From: Crocodylus rhombifer
Taxonomy: Eukaryota; Chordata; Crocodylia; Crocodylidae
Reading direction: 5' to 3'
Length of the DNA: 64,000 bases
NCBI GenBank assembly: GCA_038503035.1
Contig: JAVSML010024570.1
Location: 27,007 to 91,006 of the forward strand
The notes beneath the pieces were generated by a model that ran no database searches, was not told where the DNA came from, and was given only the letters and a program-made list of their open reading frames with translations. Positions 11,701 to 21,098 of this stretch are shown here, piece after piece. The translations under genes were made by a program, and so were the position numbers. The number at the start of each line of letters is the position of its first letter. The stretch's first letter is position 1.

Positions 11701-12829
11701 AAGGGGCGGGCAATTATTTAGGGCAGAGGGCTGCTTACCTAGTTTTGGCAGGCTGTGGAGGGCCTCATGGGTAGCCCCACCCCTTGACAGGTGCCCCACC
11801 CCATGGTCACCATCTTGGGATTAATGTCCCAGTGTCTTGGGACCAATGTCCCAGGGCCAGCACTGGTGGGGCCCAAAGCGGAGTGCAGACTGGCAGGAGC
11901 CTGTGGAGCTGGGCTGGGCTGCACTAGCAGGGAAAGGGGAGGAACTGGCCTGGCTCCATAGGGCCCTTGCCAGCTGGAACCCTATACCCCTGCTGCCCTG
12001 CTCTGGGCCCCGCAGTACTGGTGCAGGCCCAGTGCTCCCACTGGCTCCCCACCCACTCACACCCAGTGCCCCCCAGCCCCGTGGTACAGGAAGGGGGCAG
12101 CACACAGCCCTGACCCCCTACTTGCCAGCTGGGAAGAAGCTGATGCTGAGCACAGGGAAAAGCAGACCCTCACCGCTGGGGAGCAGTGGCCCCTTCCCCA
12201 CCCCATGGTCAGTGCCTCGTGCTGCAGCTGCTCGCAGCCCGCCTGGGGCTGCCTATGCCTGCTCCGGACAGCCCCACAGGCTGCAAGCAGCTGCAGCAGG
12301 GAGTGTTGGCCATGGGGTGGGCGAGGGGCTGCTTTTCTCCATGCAGGGAAGGAGCCCAAGTAAATCTGAGCACAGGAGGAAAAGCAACCCCCCTCCCCCA
12401 TCGCCAGCACTCCCTGCTGCAGCCACTTGCAGCCCTTGGGGTTGTTCAGAGCAGGCATAGGCAGCCCCATGAGCAGCTGCAGCATGAGGCACTGACCACA
12501 GAGTGGGGAAGGAGCCATTTCACCCGCCCCTGCACTCCTTCCCTGTCCAGGGGCCCCCCCTGCCCTTCTCCCCCCCACCACTTACCTGCGGTTCCAGCAT
12601 GGGGCAGCCACCTTCTCCGAGGCCAGAAGCCCTGGCAAGGACTTCCAGCTGAGGGGGCGACCAGGCAGGCCACACTGTTGTTGGAGCCTGCTGGGCTTCC
12701 CCTGGTCCTATTGCCCTTGGTTCCCGTCATTTTTGACCAAGGAACCAAGGGCAGAGAAATATTAATTTTCTACATTTTTTTTTTTAAGGGGCCAGATCCG
12801 GCCCACAGGCTGTATTTTTCCCACCCCTG
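11701..12829 (+). mobile_element. non-autonomous hAT element inside E
   Basis: The ends AAGGGGCGGGCAATTATTT and TATTTTTCCCACCCCTG are inverted repeats of the CAGGGGTGGGCAA type known from hAT (Charlie-like) elements, and the right end carries the typical CCAGATCCGGCCCACAGG. The flanks ACATAAAC (11693-11700) and ACATAAAT (12830-12837) form an 8-bp target duplication with one mismatch. The 1.1-kb interior is GC-rich and contains a hairpin. The long open frames across it on both strands are a by-product of composition and symmetry, and no transposase domain is present. Confidence 0.8.
12187..12516. repeat. inverted repeat inside the hAT element
   Basis: Arms of about 150 bases (12187-12340 and 12375-12516) are imperfect reverse complements around a 34-base loop. 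Matching landmarks include GGTCAGTGCCTCGTGCTGCAG in the left arm against CTGCAGCATGAGGCACTGACC in the right, and CTGCCTATGCCTGCTC against GAGCAGGCATAGGCAG. Confidence 0.8.
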
Positions 12830-12897
12830 ACATAAATCCATTTCAAAATGGCCAAATCGGTTTAAGATAAACCTGGCTGAATGTAATATCAGACTTA

Positions 12898-13180
12898 ACT
12901 TCATAGTTGGTAGGGTCAGAAGGGACCTGAGCAGATCATTGAGTCTGACCCCCTCCCGTGGCAGAAAAGAGTACTGGGGTCAAACGACCCCAGCAAGATG
13001 TTCATCCAGCCTCCTCTTGAAGACCCCCAGGGTAGGAGCCAGCACCACTTCTCTTGGAAGTTGGTTCCAGATCCTAGCCGCCCTGACCATGAAGTAGCGC
13101 CTCCTGATGTCTAGTCTGAATCTACCCTCTGCCAGCTTGTGACCATTACTTCTAGTCACTCCTGGTGGGTCAAAGCAGTT
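12898..13180 (-). mobile_element. antisense CR1 LINE 3' fragment
   Basis: Starts CATAGTTGGTAGGGTCAGAAGGGACC and runs through the usual antisense CR1 3' region (CTCCTCTTGAAGACCCCCAG; GAAGTAGCGCCTCCTGATGTC; TGACCATTACTTCTAG). It corresponds to the C-terminal end of ORF2 plus the 3' UTR. Element E sequence resumes at about 13181, so the fragment is an insertion or a truncated remnant within E. Confidence 0.85.
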
Positions 13181-13900
13181 TCTGGAACTTCTGTCTCAGT
13201 CCCCTTCCTGGTTTAAGTTAAATCAGAGTCCCCCAGCATGCTTTTCAGCACTGGGCTGGGCTGTGTGGTCTGCTGCAGACAACAGGGCTGGCCCCAGCCC
13301 CCTGCTCTCTAGCTACAGCAGGGGCAAGGGCGTGACCAGACACCAGCCTGGCATGGCCCCCTGAGGATAAGGGTCCATGGAAGAGTTTATTCTCCCCTCC
13401 CTCCCCTCTCCACCTGGGGACTTCAGCTGGGACTGGCTGGCCGAGCAGAGCAGGCCTTGTCAGGGTAACCCCCCTCACCACTTCAGCGGCACGGGTGGGG
13501 ATGGGGCCAGAGCCAGCCAAGTGAAATGGCCCAGCCATCCACCTGCCTTGCCTGCAGCGGAGGCTGTGGCTGTGAGGATAAACTGAGCTGGCTTGCTGCT
13601 GAAGGCAGATGCGGAGAGGCCAGCCTGGGCTGGGCCATGGGGGCAGGGCCTTTCCCAGCCAGCTGCAGCTCAGGCTGGGGCCATGAGAACTGTACAGCCA
13701 AATTGCTCCTGGCTTCCCCTGCCCAGGCTGGGTGGGACTGTCATGAAGTCACAGCTGGTGAGGAAGGGCCTGGTGGGGCAGGACCCTTCCCAGCTGACTG
13801 CAGGTCTATGACAGCCCAGCCCAGCCCAGCAGCACAGGTAGTGGCAGTGCTGCTGCACCTGCAGCCAGGCACCTTTGCAGCTGGACTGATCCTGTGGTAT

Positions 13901-13905
13901 GTGTT
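13901..13905. repeat. left target-site duplication of outer CR1 (GTGTT)
   Basis: GTGTT immediately precedes the antisense CR1 and is repeated at 18415-18419. The sequence after the second copy continues the palindrome pairing that stops at 13905, which confirms the insertion limits independently. Confidence 0.7.
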
Positions 13906-14798
13906 TCATAGATTCATCAATTGTAAGGCCAGAAGTGACTTTACAAGATCATTGGGTCCAGGGCTCTGCATCAAGCAGAAAAGATAACTGGGGGTCAAGT
14001 GACTCCAGCAAGGTGACTGTCTAGTTTCTTCTTGAAGATTTCCAGGGTAGGTGATTGCACCACCTCTGGAGGGAGCTTATTCCACAGTCTGGACACCCTG
14101 ACTGTGAAGAATTTTTTCCTAATGTTGAGCCTAAATCGGTCTTCCAGGAGTTTGTGGCCATTACTCCTAGTTTTCCCCTCAGGTGCCCTGGTGGACAGTT
14201 GCTTACCAAACCCTTGATGTACTCCCTTACTGTAGCAATAAGCTGCTATCAGGTCCCTTCTCAGCCTTCTTTTCTTTAGGCTGAAGAGCTTCAGATCCCT
14301 CAGCCTTTCCTCGTATGGCTTGCTATGCAAGACTGATCATACAGGTCGCTCTTCTTTGGACTCTCTCCAGCTTGTCCACATCCTTGTTAAAGTGTGGTGC
14401 CCAGAACTGGACACAGTACTCCAGCTGCAGTCTCACCAGTACTGAGTAAAGCAGAAGAATACCTCCTTGGTTTTGCTAGAGATGCATCAATTGATGCATG
14501 CTAGAGTATTATTTGCCATACTGCCCTATGGCCTACAGCATTGCACTGCCAGCTTATATTCATATTCTATTATTACCCCCAGGTCCCTTTCATTCATGGT
14601 GCTAGCTAGTTTGCTGCCAAGCCTGTAGGTATGTTGGGGGTTGATGGTCCTGAAGTGAAGCACTTTACATTTCTCAATGTTGAACTTCATCAGATTCCGA
14701 TCTGCCCAACTTGCTAGCCTGTCTAGGTCTGCCTATATCTGTAACCTATCTTCAAGTGTGATCACGCTTCCCCATAACTTGGTGTCATTCGCAAACTT
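13906..14798 (-). mobile_element. outer antisense CR1, 3' part (before the nested insertion)
   Basis: Begins with a CATAGATTCATC antisense CR1 tail. The minus-strand reading at 14330-13995 gives the CR1 ORF2 C-terminus (PYEERLRDLKLFSLKKRRL, then FFTVRVSRLWNKLPPEVV and the HLAGVT end). Further along it decays, with stops and frame breaks. The copy is interrupted at 14798 by a sense CR1 and resumes at 17649. Confidence 0.9.
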
Positions 14799-17553
14799 AT
14801 ATACTAATGCTAGGAGCATGGGGAACAAGCAGGATGAACTAGCGCTCCTGGTTGCACTAAATGACTACGACTTAGTGAGGCTGACGGAAACCTGGTGGGA
14901 TTCATCCCACGACTGGGCGGTACATATTGAGGGCTATAGATTGTACAGAAAGGACAGAGTGGGGAAAAGGGGGGGAGGGGTTGCGCTCTATGTTAAGGAG
15001 CAATATACATCAACCCTCATCAAGACAGAATCAAAGGATGAGGAAGTAGAAGGACTGTGGGTTAGGCTACATGGGGGGCAAGGAGAAAAGGATTTGGTGG
15101 TAGGGGTCTGCTACAGACCCCCACATCAAGGGGAAGAAATAGATTTGGGGCTCCTGAGGCAACTCTCAGAGACCATAAAAGCTAAAGAGGCGGTGGTCAT
15201 GGGGGACCTAAACTACCCGGACATCTGCTGGGAGACACAGACAGTAAAGTCCCACCGCTCACGCAGGTTTCTAACCTGTGTACAGGACCTCCACCTGACG
15301 CAGGAGGTACATGGTCCCACTAGGGGGAATGCCTTTCTGGACCTGGTACTGGCAACAGGGGATGATATAGTAGGGGACCTACAGATCGGTAGCCATCTGG
15401 GGGACAGTGATCACCTAAAAGTACAGTTCAACATAAGGCGTCGAGTGGGTAAGGTAACCAGTAGGGTGAACGTGCTGGACTTTAGGAAAGCTGATTTCAG
15501 CGAACTCAGGCGATTAGTGAAGGATGCACTGCAGAGTAGTAGTTTTGAAATGATGGGAGCCCAAGAAGGGTGGCTGTGCCTTAAGGAAACTATCCTTCGA
15601 GCACAAAGCGAGACGATCCTCGTGCGAGGTAAAAGAGGGAAAGGGGCCAGGAGGCTTCCCTGGCTGACCAGAGAAATCCAGGGCAGACTAAGGGCCAAAA
15701 GGGGAGCACATAAAAAGTGGAAACAGGGAGAGATCACCAAAGAGGAATATACCTCTTCTGCTCGTGCTTGTAGGGAGGCAGTTAGACAGGCCAAAGCTAC
15801 CATGGAGCTGAGGATGGCAACCCAAGTAAAAGACAATAAGAAATTGTTTTTTAGATATATAGGGAGTAAAAGGAAGGCCCAGGGAGGAATAGGACCCCTG
15901 CTAAATGGGCAGAAACAATTGGTGACGGACAGAGGGGACAAGGCTGAACTCCTCAACGAGTTCTTCGCCTCAGTGTTCCTAAGCGAGAGGCATGACAAGT
16001 CTCTCACTGGGAGTGTAGGGAGGCAGCAGCAAGGCACCAGACTTCCATGCGTGGACCCTGAGGTGGTGCAGGGTCACTTGGAAGAACTGGATGCCTTTAA
16101 GTCAGCAGCCCCGGATGAGCTCCATCCGAGGGTACTGAAGGCACTGGCCGACATCATTGCAGAGCCACTGGCGGGAATATTTGAACGCTCGTGGCGCACG
16201 GGTCAAGTCCCGGAGGACTGGAAAAGGGCCAATGTGGTTCCCATTTTCAAGAAGGGGAGGAAGGAGGACCCGGGCAACTATAGGCCAGTTAGTCTCACCT
16301 CCATCCTTGGCAAAGTCTTTGAAAAAATTATCAAGGCTCACATTTGTGAGAGCCCGGCAGGGCAAGTTATGCTGAGGGGAAACCAGCATGGGTTCGTGGC
16401 AGGCAGATCGTGCCTGACTAATCTAGTCTCTTTTTATGACCAGGTTACAAAACGCCTCGACGCAGGAGGAGGGGTGGATGTCGTATACTTGGACTTCAGG
16501 AAGGCCTTTGATACGGTATCCCACCCCATACTGGTGAACAAGTTAAGGGGCTGTGGCTTGGATGACTGCACAGTCCGGTGGGTGGAGAATTGGCTGGAGG
16601 GTCGCACCCAGAGAGTCGTGATGGATGGGTCGGTTTCGACCTGGAGGGGTGTGGGCAGTGGGGTCCCGCAGGGCTCGGTCCTTGGACCGATACTCTTTAA
16701 TGTCTTCATCAGCGACTTGGATGAGGGAGTGAAATGTACTCTGTCCAAGTTTGCAGATGACACTAAGCTATGGGGCGAAGTGGACACGCCGGAGGGCAGG
16801 GAGCAGCTGCAAGCAGACCTGGACAGGTTAGACAAGTGGGCAGAAAACAACAGAATGCAGTTCAACAAGGAGAAATGCAAAGTGCTGCATCTAGGGAGGA
16901 AAAATGTCCAGCACACCTACAGCCTAGGAAATGACCTGCTGGGTGGCACGGAAGTGGAAAGGGATCTTGGAGTCCTAGTGGACTCCAAGATGAACATGAG
17001 TCGGCAGTGTGACGAAACCATCAGAAAAGCCAATGGCACTTTATCGTGCATCAGCAGATGCATGACAAATAGGTCCAAGGAGGTGATACTTCCCCTCTAT
17101 CGGGCGCTGGTCAGACCGCAGCTGGAGTACTGCGTGCAATTCTGGGCGCCGCACTTCAAGAAGGATGCGGATAACCTGGAGAGGGTCCAGAGAAGGGCCA
17201 CTCGTATGGTTAAGGGCCTGCAGGCCAAGCCCTATGAGGAGAGATTAGAGAAACTGGACCTTTTCAGCCTCCGCAAGAGAAGGTTGAGAGGCGACCTGGT
17301 GGCTGCCTATAAGTTCGTCAGGGGGGCACAGAAGGGAATTGGTGAGTATTTATTCACCAAGGCGCCCCCGGGGGTTACAAGAAATAATGGCCACAAGCTA
17401 GAAGAGAGCAGATTTAGATTGGATATTAGGAGGAACTTCTTCACAGTTCGAGTGGCCAAGGTCTGGAACGGGCTCCCAAGGGAGGTGGTGCTCTCCCCTA
17501 CCCTGGGGGTATTCAAGAGAAGGTTGGATGTGTATCTAGCTGGGGTAATGTAG
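14799..17553 (+). CDS. CR1 ORF2: endonuclease and reverse transcriptase (5'-truncated)
   Basis: The open frame runs without a stop from an upstream ATG at 14677 to TAG at 17551-17553. The first ~40 codons are chance translation of the surrounding antisense CR1, so the element's own coding begins at 14799 (about 918 codons). Numbering from 14677, the apurinic-type endonuclease shows TNARS (about 43), TETWWD, GDLN (D177, N179) and SDH (244-246). The reverse transcriptase shows DFRKAFD (motif A, D606), VPQGSVLGP (motif B) and FADD (692-695, motif C). The C-terminus has the CR1-typical RPQLEYCVQFWAPHF and a LAGVM end. The protein would nick target DNA and copy CR1 RNA at the nick. With no ORF1, promoter or own start codon, this copy is unlikely to be autonomous. 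Confidence 0.9.
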
Positions 17554-17628
17554 GCCCAGCACTCTTTCCTGCTTATGCAGGGGGTCGGACTCGATGATCT
17601 ATTGAGGTCCCTTCCGACCCTAGCATCT

Positions 17629-17648
17629 ATGAATCTATGAATCTATGA
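17629..17648 (+). repeat. CR1 3'-terminal octamer repeat
   Basis: Tandem ATCTATGA units at the very 3' end of the sense CR1. CR1 elements typically end in a short octamer microsatellite instead of poly(A). Confidence 0.85.
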
Positions 17649-18414
17649 AACTTGGGCAGTGAGCTCTTCCCCCCACATCCAAATTGTTAATAAAGATGTT
17701 GAAAAATACTGAACCAAGCACCAACCCCCATGGGACACTGCTGCCCATGTCTCTGCAGGATGACACAGATCCATTCACTATGGCTCTCTGGGTCATATCC
17801 TGCAGCCAGTTTCTCACCCATCTGACTGGCTTGGAGTTAAGCCTATAATCCTCCAATTTTCTCACAATGACATTGTGGGATACTAGATCAAAGGCATTTT
17901 GGAAGTCAAGGTATACAATGTCAAACTGCTCTCATGTCCAGGTGGAGAGTTACCTGGTCACAGAAGGAGATAAGGTTGGTAAGGCAACACCTGCCCATGA
18001 TGAAGCCATGCTGGCTGCCATTCAGAATCTTACATTCTGCAAGCTTATTGAAGATAGACTCTTTGATGAACTTTTCTAGGATTTTCCTTAGGATAGAAGT
18101 TAGGCTGATTGGGCTATAGTTACCTCGGTCCTCCCTCCTGCCCTTCTTGTGGATGGGCACAACATTGGCCCTCTTCCAGTTCTCAGGGACTTCTCCAGAG
18201 TGCCACAAGTTGTGAAAGAGTTTCACCAGGAGTTCCACAATGACTTCAGCCACCTCCTTCAGCACTCTTGGATAAAGATCATCCAGTCCTGCTGACTTGT
18301 ATGTCTAATTTTTTTAATTGGACATACTACTATTGCCATAGAATTGGTGTAAGGCAGTTATTCCTACCGTGCTCATCCTGTACTCTGCCCAGCGTGGTTT
18401 TCCCCATGGTCCAG
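17649..18414 (-). mobile_element. outer antisense CR1, 5' part (after the nested insertion)
   Basis: Continues the outer CR1. Minus-strand readings show CR1 reverse transcriptase pieces: WVRNWLQDMTQRAIVNGSVS (17865-17635) and YPRVLKEVAEVIVELL, then ENWKRANVVPIHKKGR and NYSPISLTSILRK (18265-17921). The motif A-B region carries stops and frameshifts. The copy is 5'-truncated near 18350-18414, where it meets the GTGTT duplication and element E resumes. Confidence 0.9.
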
Positions 18415-19836
18415 GTGTTAACTGTGCCTGCGGCTGCCTGGGCCAGCTCAGAGGGACTGGCAGGCCCAGAGCCCAGCAGCTGCCTGCCTTCGGGGCTTGT
18501 GTGCCTGCAGTCACTGCTGCCTCCGCACCCCCGTCTGTCACCGTGCAGCACCTGGCTGGCTGCACCAGAAGCTGTGTGTTGACTGTGGCCGGTGGGGCTG
18601 TTATGGCCTCCCTTGCCTCCAGCTGCCCCTACCACTGCCACTCCTGCCACACCGCTCTGGGTGGGCAGGTGGGAAGCTTCAGCCTAGCAGCTTCTGCCCA
18701 ATGCACAAAGATCCGGCTCCAGCTCCCAGCCACATTCCATCCACTCCACCTGCCCACAGGAGCTGCTTATCATGCTGGGTGGGTGGAGTGGATTCAAGGC
18801 AGCTGGGAGGTGGAGCCAGAGCTCAATGAGCTGGGCAGAAGCTGCTGAGTTGAAGCTTCCCACCTGCCCACCCATAGCGGCAAGGCAGGGCCAGGGGTGG
18901 CAGCAGTAGCAGCAGCAGTGGCAGCTGGAGGCAAGGGATGCAGCCCTGCCAGCCCCAGCCAGCACAAAGCTTCTGCTGTGGCTGCAGCCAGCCGGGTGCT
19001 GCACAGTGACGGATAGGGGGTACAGCAGCTGCAGGCACACAAGCCCCTATTGTGGGCAGATGTCAGGCTCCAGGCCCGCTGGCACCTCTGAGCCAGGCCA
19101 GGCAGCCATGGGCATGATTAACACATCCCACATGGCCAGTCCAGCTGCCAAGGCACCTGCCCGCAGCAGCAGTGGCGTTGTCTCTGCACCACTGCCTGGC
19201 CAGCTGCCACCCATGCTGCCAGGCTGAGCTGTCCTGGAGCTGCAGCCAACTGAGAAGGATCCTGTCCCCATGGCCTGGCCCAAGCTGGTCCCACCAGACC
19301 CTTCCCAGAGGCCTGCGGCTCCGTGACAGCCTGACCCAGCCTGGCCATGGGGAGCCATTAGTAATCTGGCTGCACAGCTCCCGTGGCCCCAGCCCAAGCC
19401 ACAGCCCACTGGGAAGGGCCCAAACCCTGCAGCCCAGCCTGGGCCGGCCCCTCCACATCTGCCGTCATCAATGCCCACAGGTTGGCCTGGCTCAGCCCTG
19501 CATCCCCAGCCCCACCCCTACCCCCAGCCTCAGCCCCACAGCCACAGCCCCAGGCAGATAGTGAGGCCATGGCAGCCAGCTCTGGGCAAGCCCCTGGCTG
19601 CATGAGCAGTGAGCAGGGGGAAAAGTTGGGCAGAGCCCAGCTGGGGTCTCTGGGCCTGAGAGGGGAGACAGGGGAGTTTAATCCCCCTCCTTGCACCCCT
19701 TCACCTGCGGTGCTTCCCGGGCCAGTGTCTGACCACACCCCACCCCCTTGGAAACAAGCTTGGCAAGGGATGCTTCCCCCTCCCTCCAGGCACACTCTGG
19801 CTTGGGTCCCTACAGACCAGGGTGGCTGTTTATCCC

Positions 19837-20814
19837 TGTAACAGGAGGGCGTCCTAGGGGTCACCGTGCTCTCCCCTAATGCCCCCTTTACCGTGCCAGG
19901 TTAGCCTAAAAGCACCCTCAAGTTTCGCCCACCACGTCTTGGATGTTAATGTATAATTGGGAGGCTGCCTTTCCATTTTCTTGGACGCTGTTATCCTGTT
20001 GTACACTGGCCCTGTTTCCGTAATGGGTGTTTCAGTGCACCCCAGCCTTATGGGTTATGCGTGGCTCCAACCACCCCTTTACCACACCCCAAGCCTAAAA
20101 GATGTAACTGACATTGTTTGGTCTCGCACCGTGCCTCACTGGCTCTCAGGCTATCCGCAGCCCTGTCTCAGTCTGTGCCTCACTGGCGCTTGGGCTTTTC
20201 ACAGCCTTTTCTCACACTGCACCTCACTGGCACTCATCAATTGCTGCCCCCTCTCTCTGGGGCTTGGGATCAGTGCACCCCAATGCTGCATCCTCCCTGG
20301 CATTCAGGGTCAGCTCACCCCCAATACTGCGCCTTCTCTGACACTTGGAGTCGGCGCACCCCCAATACCATGCCCTCTCTGACGCCCGGGTCCCCACGCT
20401 GCCATGGACCCCCTAAGAGGCCTCCTCCATTCCCTTATAGTCTGACCCAAGCCACCGGTTGACAGCAAATAAAACACCAGCCCCGGGGCTATAACATAAA
20501 TTCATGCCGCTTGGCTAAAACAGCATTCGAGCCACCCCAAGGGCGCTCTATCTCTCACCAAGATTAAGCTGCTTGTGCATTTAGGCCTCTTCCCTTTACT
20601 TGCTTAGGCAGAGCTCCTTCCCCTTTGGCTGCCAGCAAGGCACTGCCCACCTGGCCTCAGCCCTGGGGTTTAAATGGGAGCCAGGCTCTGCCCCTTCCGG
20701 TCAGCTGACCGCTGGCAGGTGTGGGTCACTAGCTCCTTCTGGTTGCCCTAGCAACCGGCACCTGGGTAGTTATCCCGGGTCCACAAGTAGCAGGGACTTT
20801 AGTGCCCTGCCACA
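19837..20814 (-). mobile_element. solo LTR with 5-bp target duplication inside element E
   Basis: The plus strand begins TGTAACAGGAGGGC and ends AGTGCCCTGCCACA. ATCCC flanks both sides exactly (19832-19836 and 20815-20819). On the minus strand it starts TGTGGCAGGGCACT, the same start as the LTR at 27251-28135, so the two are one family. No internal retroviral sequence lies beside it, hence solo. A 5-bp duplication fits ERV-L-like or Ty3-like integration; I cannot choose between them. Confidence 0.8.
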
Positions 20815-21098
20815 ATCCCCCTCCCCAATCATACTTAGAGGTCTGCTAGTGGGGCCTGACCATGCCCCCCAGGTCAGCTTCCCTCCAGCCTTGTGGCTGC
20901 TGCAGAAGGAAAAGGAGGGCTCACTCTAGCGCAACCCGGTTTTTAGCCTGAGCGACTGCAGGCATGTGCCTGCCTTTCTGGAATCAAAAGTGAATGTCTA
21001 TTCACTCGCAAATCAGTTCAATCTATGCGAGTTAGACTAACCTGCAAAGATTGACTCAATTCAGGCTCGGGGTTTTTGAATGTCTGTCCCTAGCCCTG

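Larger units (their letters stand above)
14799..17648 (+). mobile_element. sense CR1 LINE, nearly full ORF2, inserted in antisense CR1
   Basis: Starts abruptly at 14799 within the endonuclease coding region and ends with a 3' UTR (GGTCGGACTCGATGATC, CCCTTCCGACCCTAGC) and an (ATCTATGA)3 tail at about 17625-17648, the hallmark of CR1. AAACTT occurs on both sides (14793-14798 and 17648-17653), a possible 6-bp duplication. The 5' truncation removes ORF1 and only the first residues of the endonuclease. This is the youngest-looking LINE in the window, because its ORF is unbroken while the CR1 around it is decayed. Confidence 0.95.
13300..19750. repeat. ~1-kb-arm imperfect palindrome of element E, left arm split by CR1
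   Basis: The right arm is 18778 to about 19750. The left arm is about 13300-13905 joined to 18420-18756, with the CR1 pair between. Pairings read by eye include CAGATGCGGAGAGGCC (near 13603) with GGCCCCTCCACATCTG (near 19446), GACCAGACACCAG (near 13335) with CAGTGTCTGACC (near 19723), GGTATGTGTT (13897) with AACACATCC (19120), and CTCCAGCTCCCAGCC (near 18717) with GGCAGCTGGGAGGTGGAG (near 18800). The central loop is about 20 bases near 18767. This shows that the CR1 pair landed inside a pre-existing palindrome. Confidence 0.75.
11611..21098 (-). mobile_element. element E: inverted-repeat DNA transposon with nested insertions
   Basis: The B-end (GGGCTGGGGACAGACC, 11611) and the A-end (TGTCTGTCCCTAGCCCTG, ending 21098) are inverted versions of one terminus, CAGGGCTAGGGACAGAC-like, suggesting a hAT-type non-autonomous element. 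Continuity is shown by the short copy at 24984-25470: read in reverse it matches, in order, 11611-11700, 12830-12897, 13181-13240 and 20820-21098. Between these lie later insertions: a hAT (11701-12829), an antisense CR1 (12898-13180), a CR1 pair (13906-18414) and an LTR (19837-20814). Without them E is about 2.6 kb, and its middle is a long palindrome. No transposase frame is recognisable, and I found no convincing target duplication for E itself. Confidence 0.7.

Noticed and set aside
11837..12830. Long overlapping open frames on both strands (up to 214 codons)
   Set aside because: They fall in a GC-rich inverted repeat inside a hAT element; symmetry and low stop-codon density explain them, and no domain is recognisable.
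14677..14798. N-terminal ~40 residues of the 958-codon frame as part of the CR1 protein
   Set aside because: They translate the antisense outer CR1 through the insertion junction; CR1 homology begins only at 14799.
18268..19864. Open frames of 100-170 codons on both strands with leucine/cysteine/alanine-rich products
   Set aside because: They are translations of the element E palindrome; the plus and minus products mirror each other.
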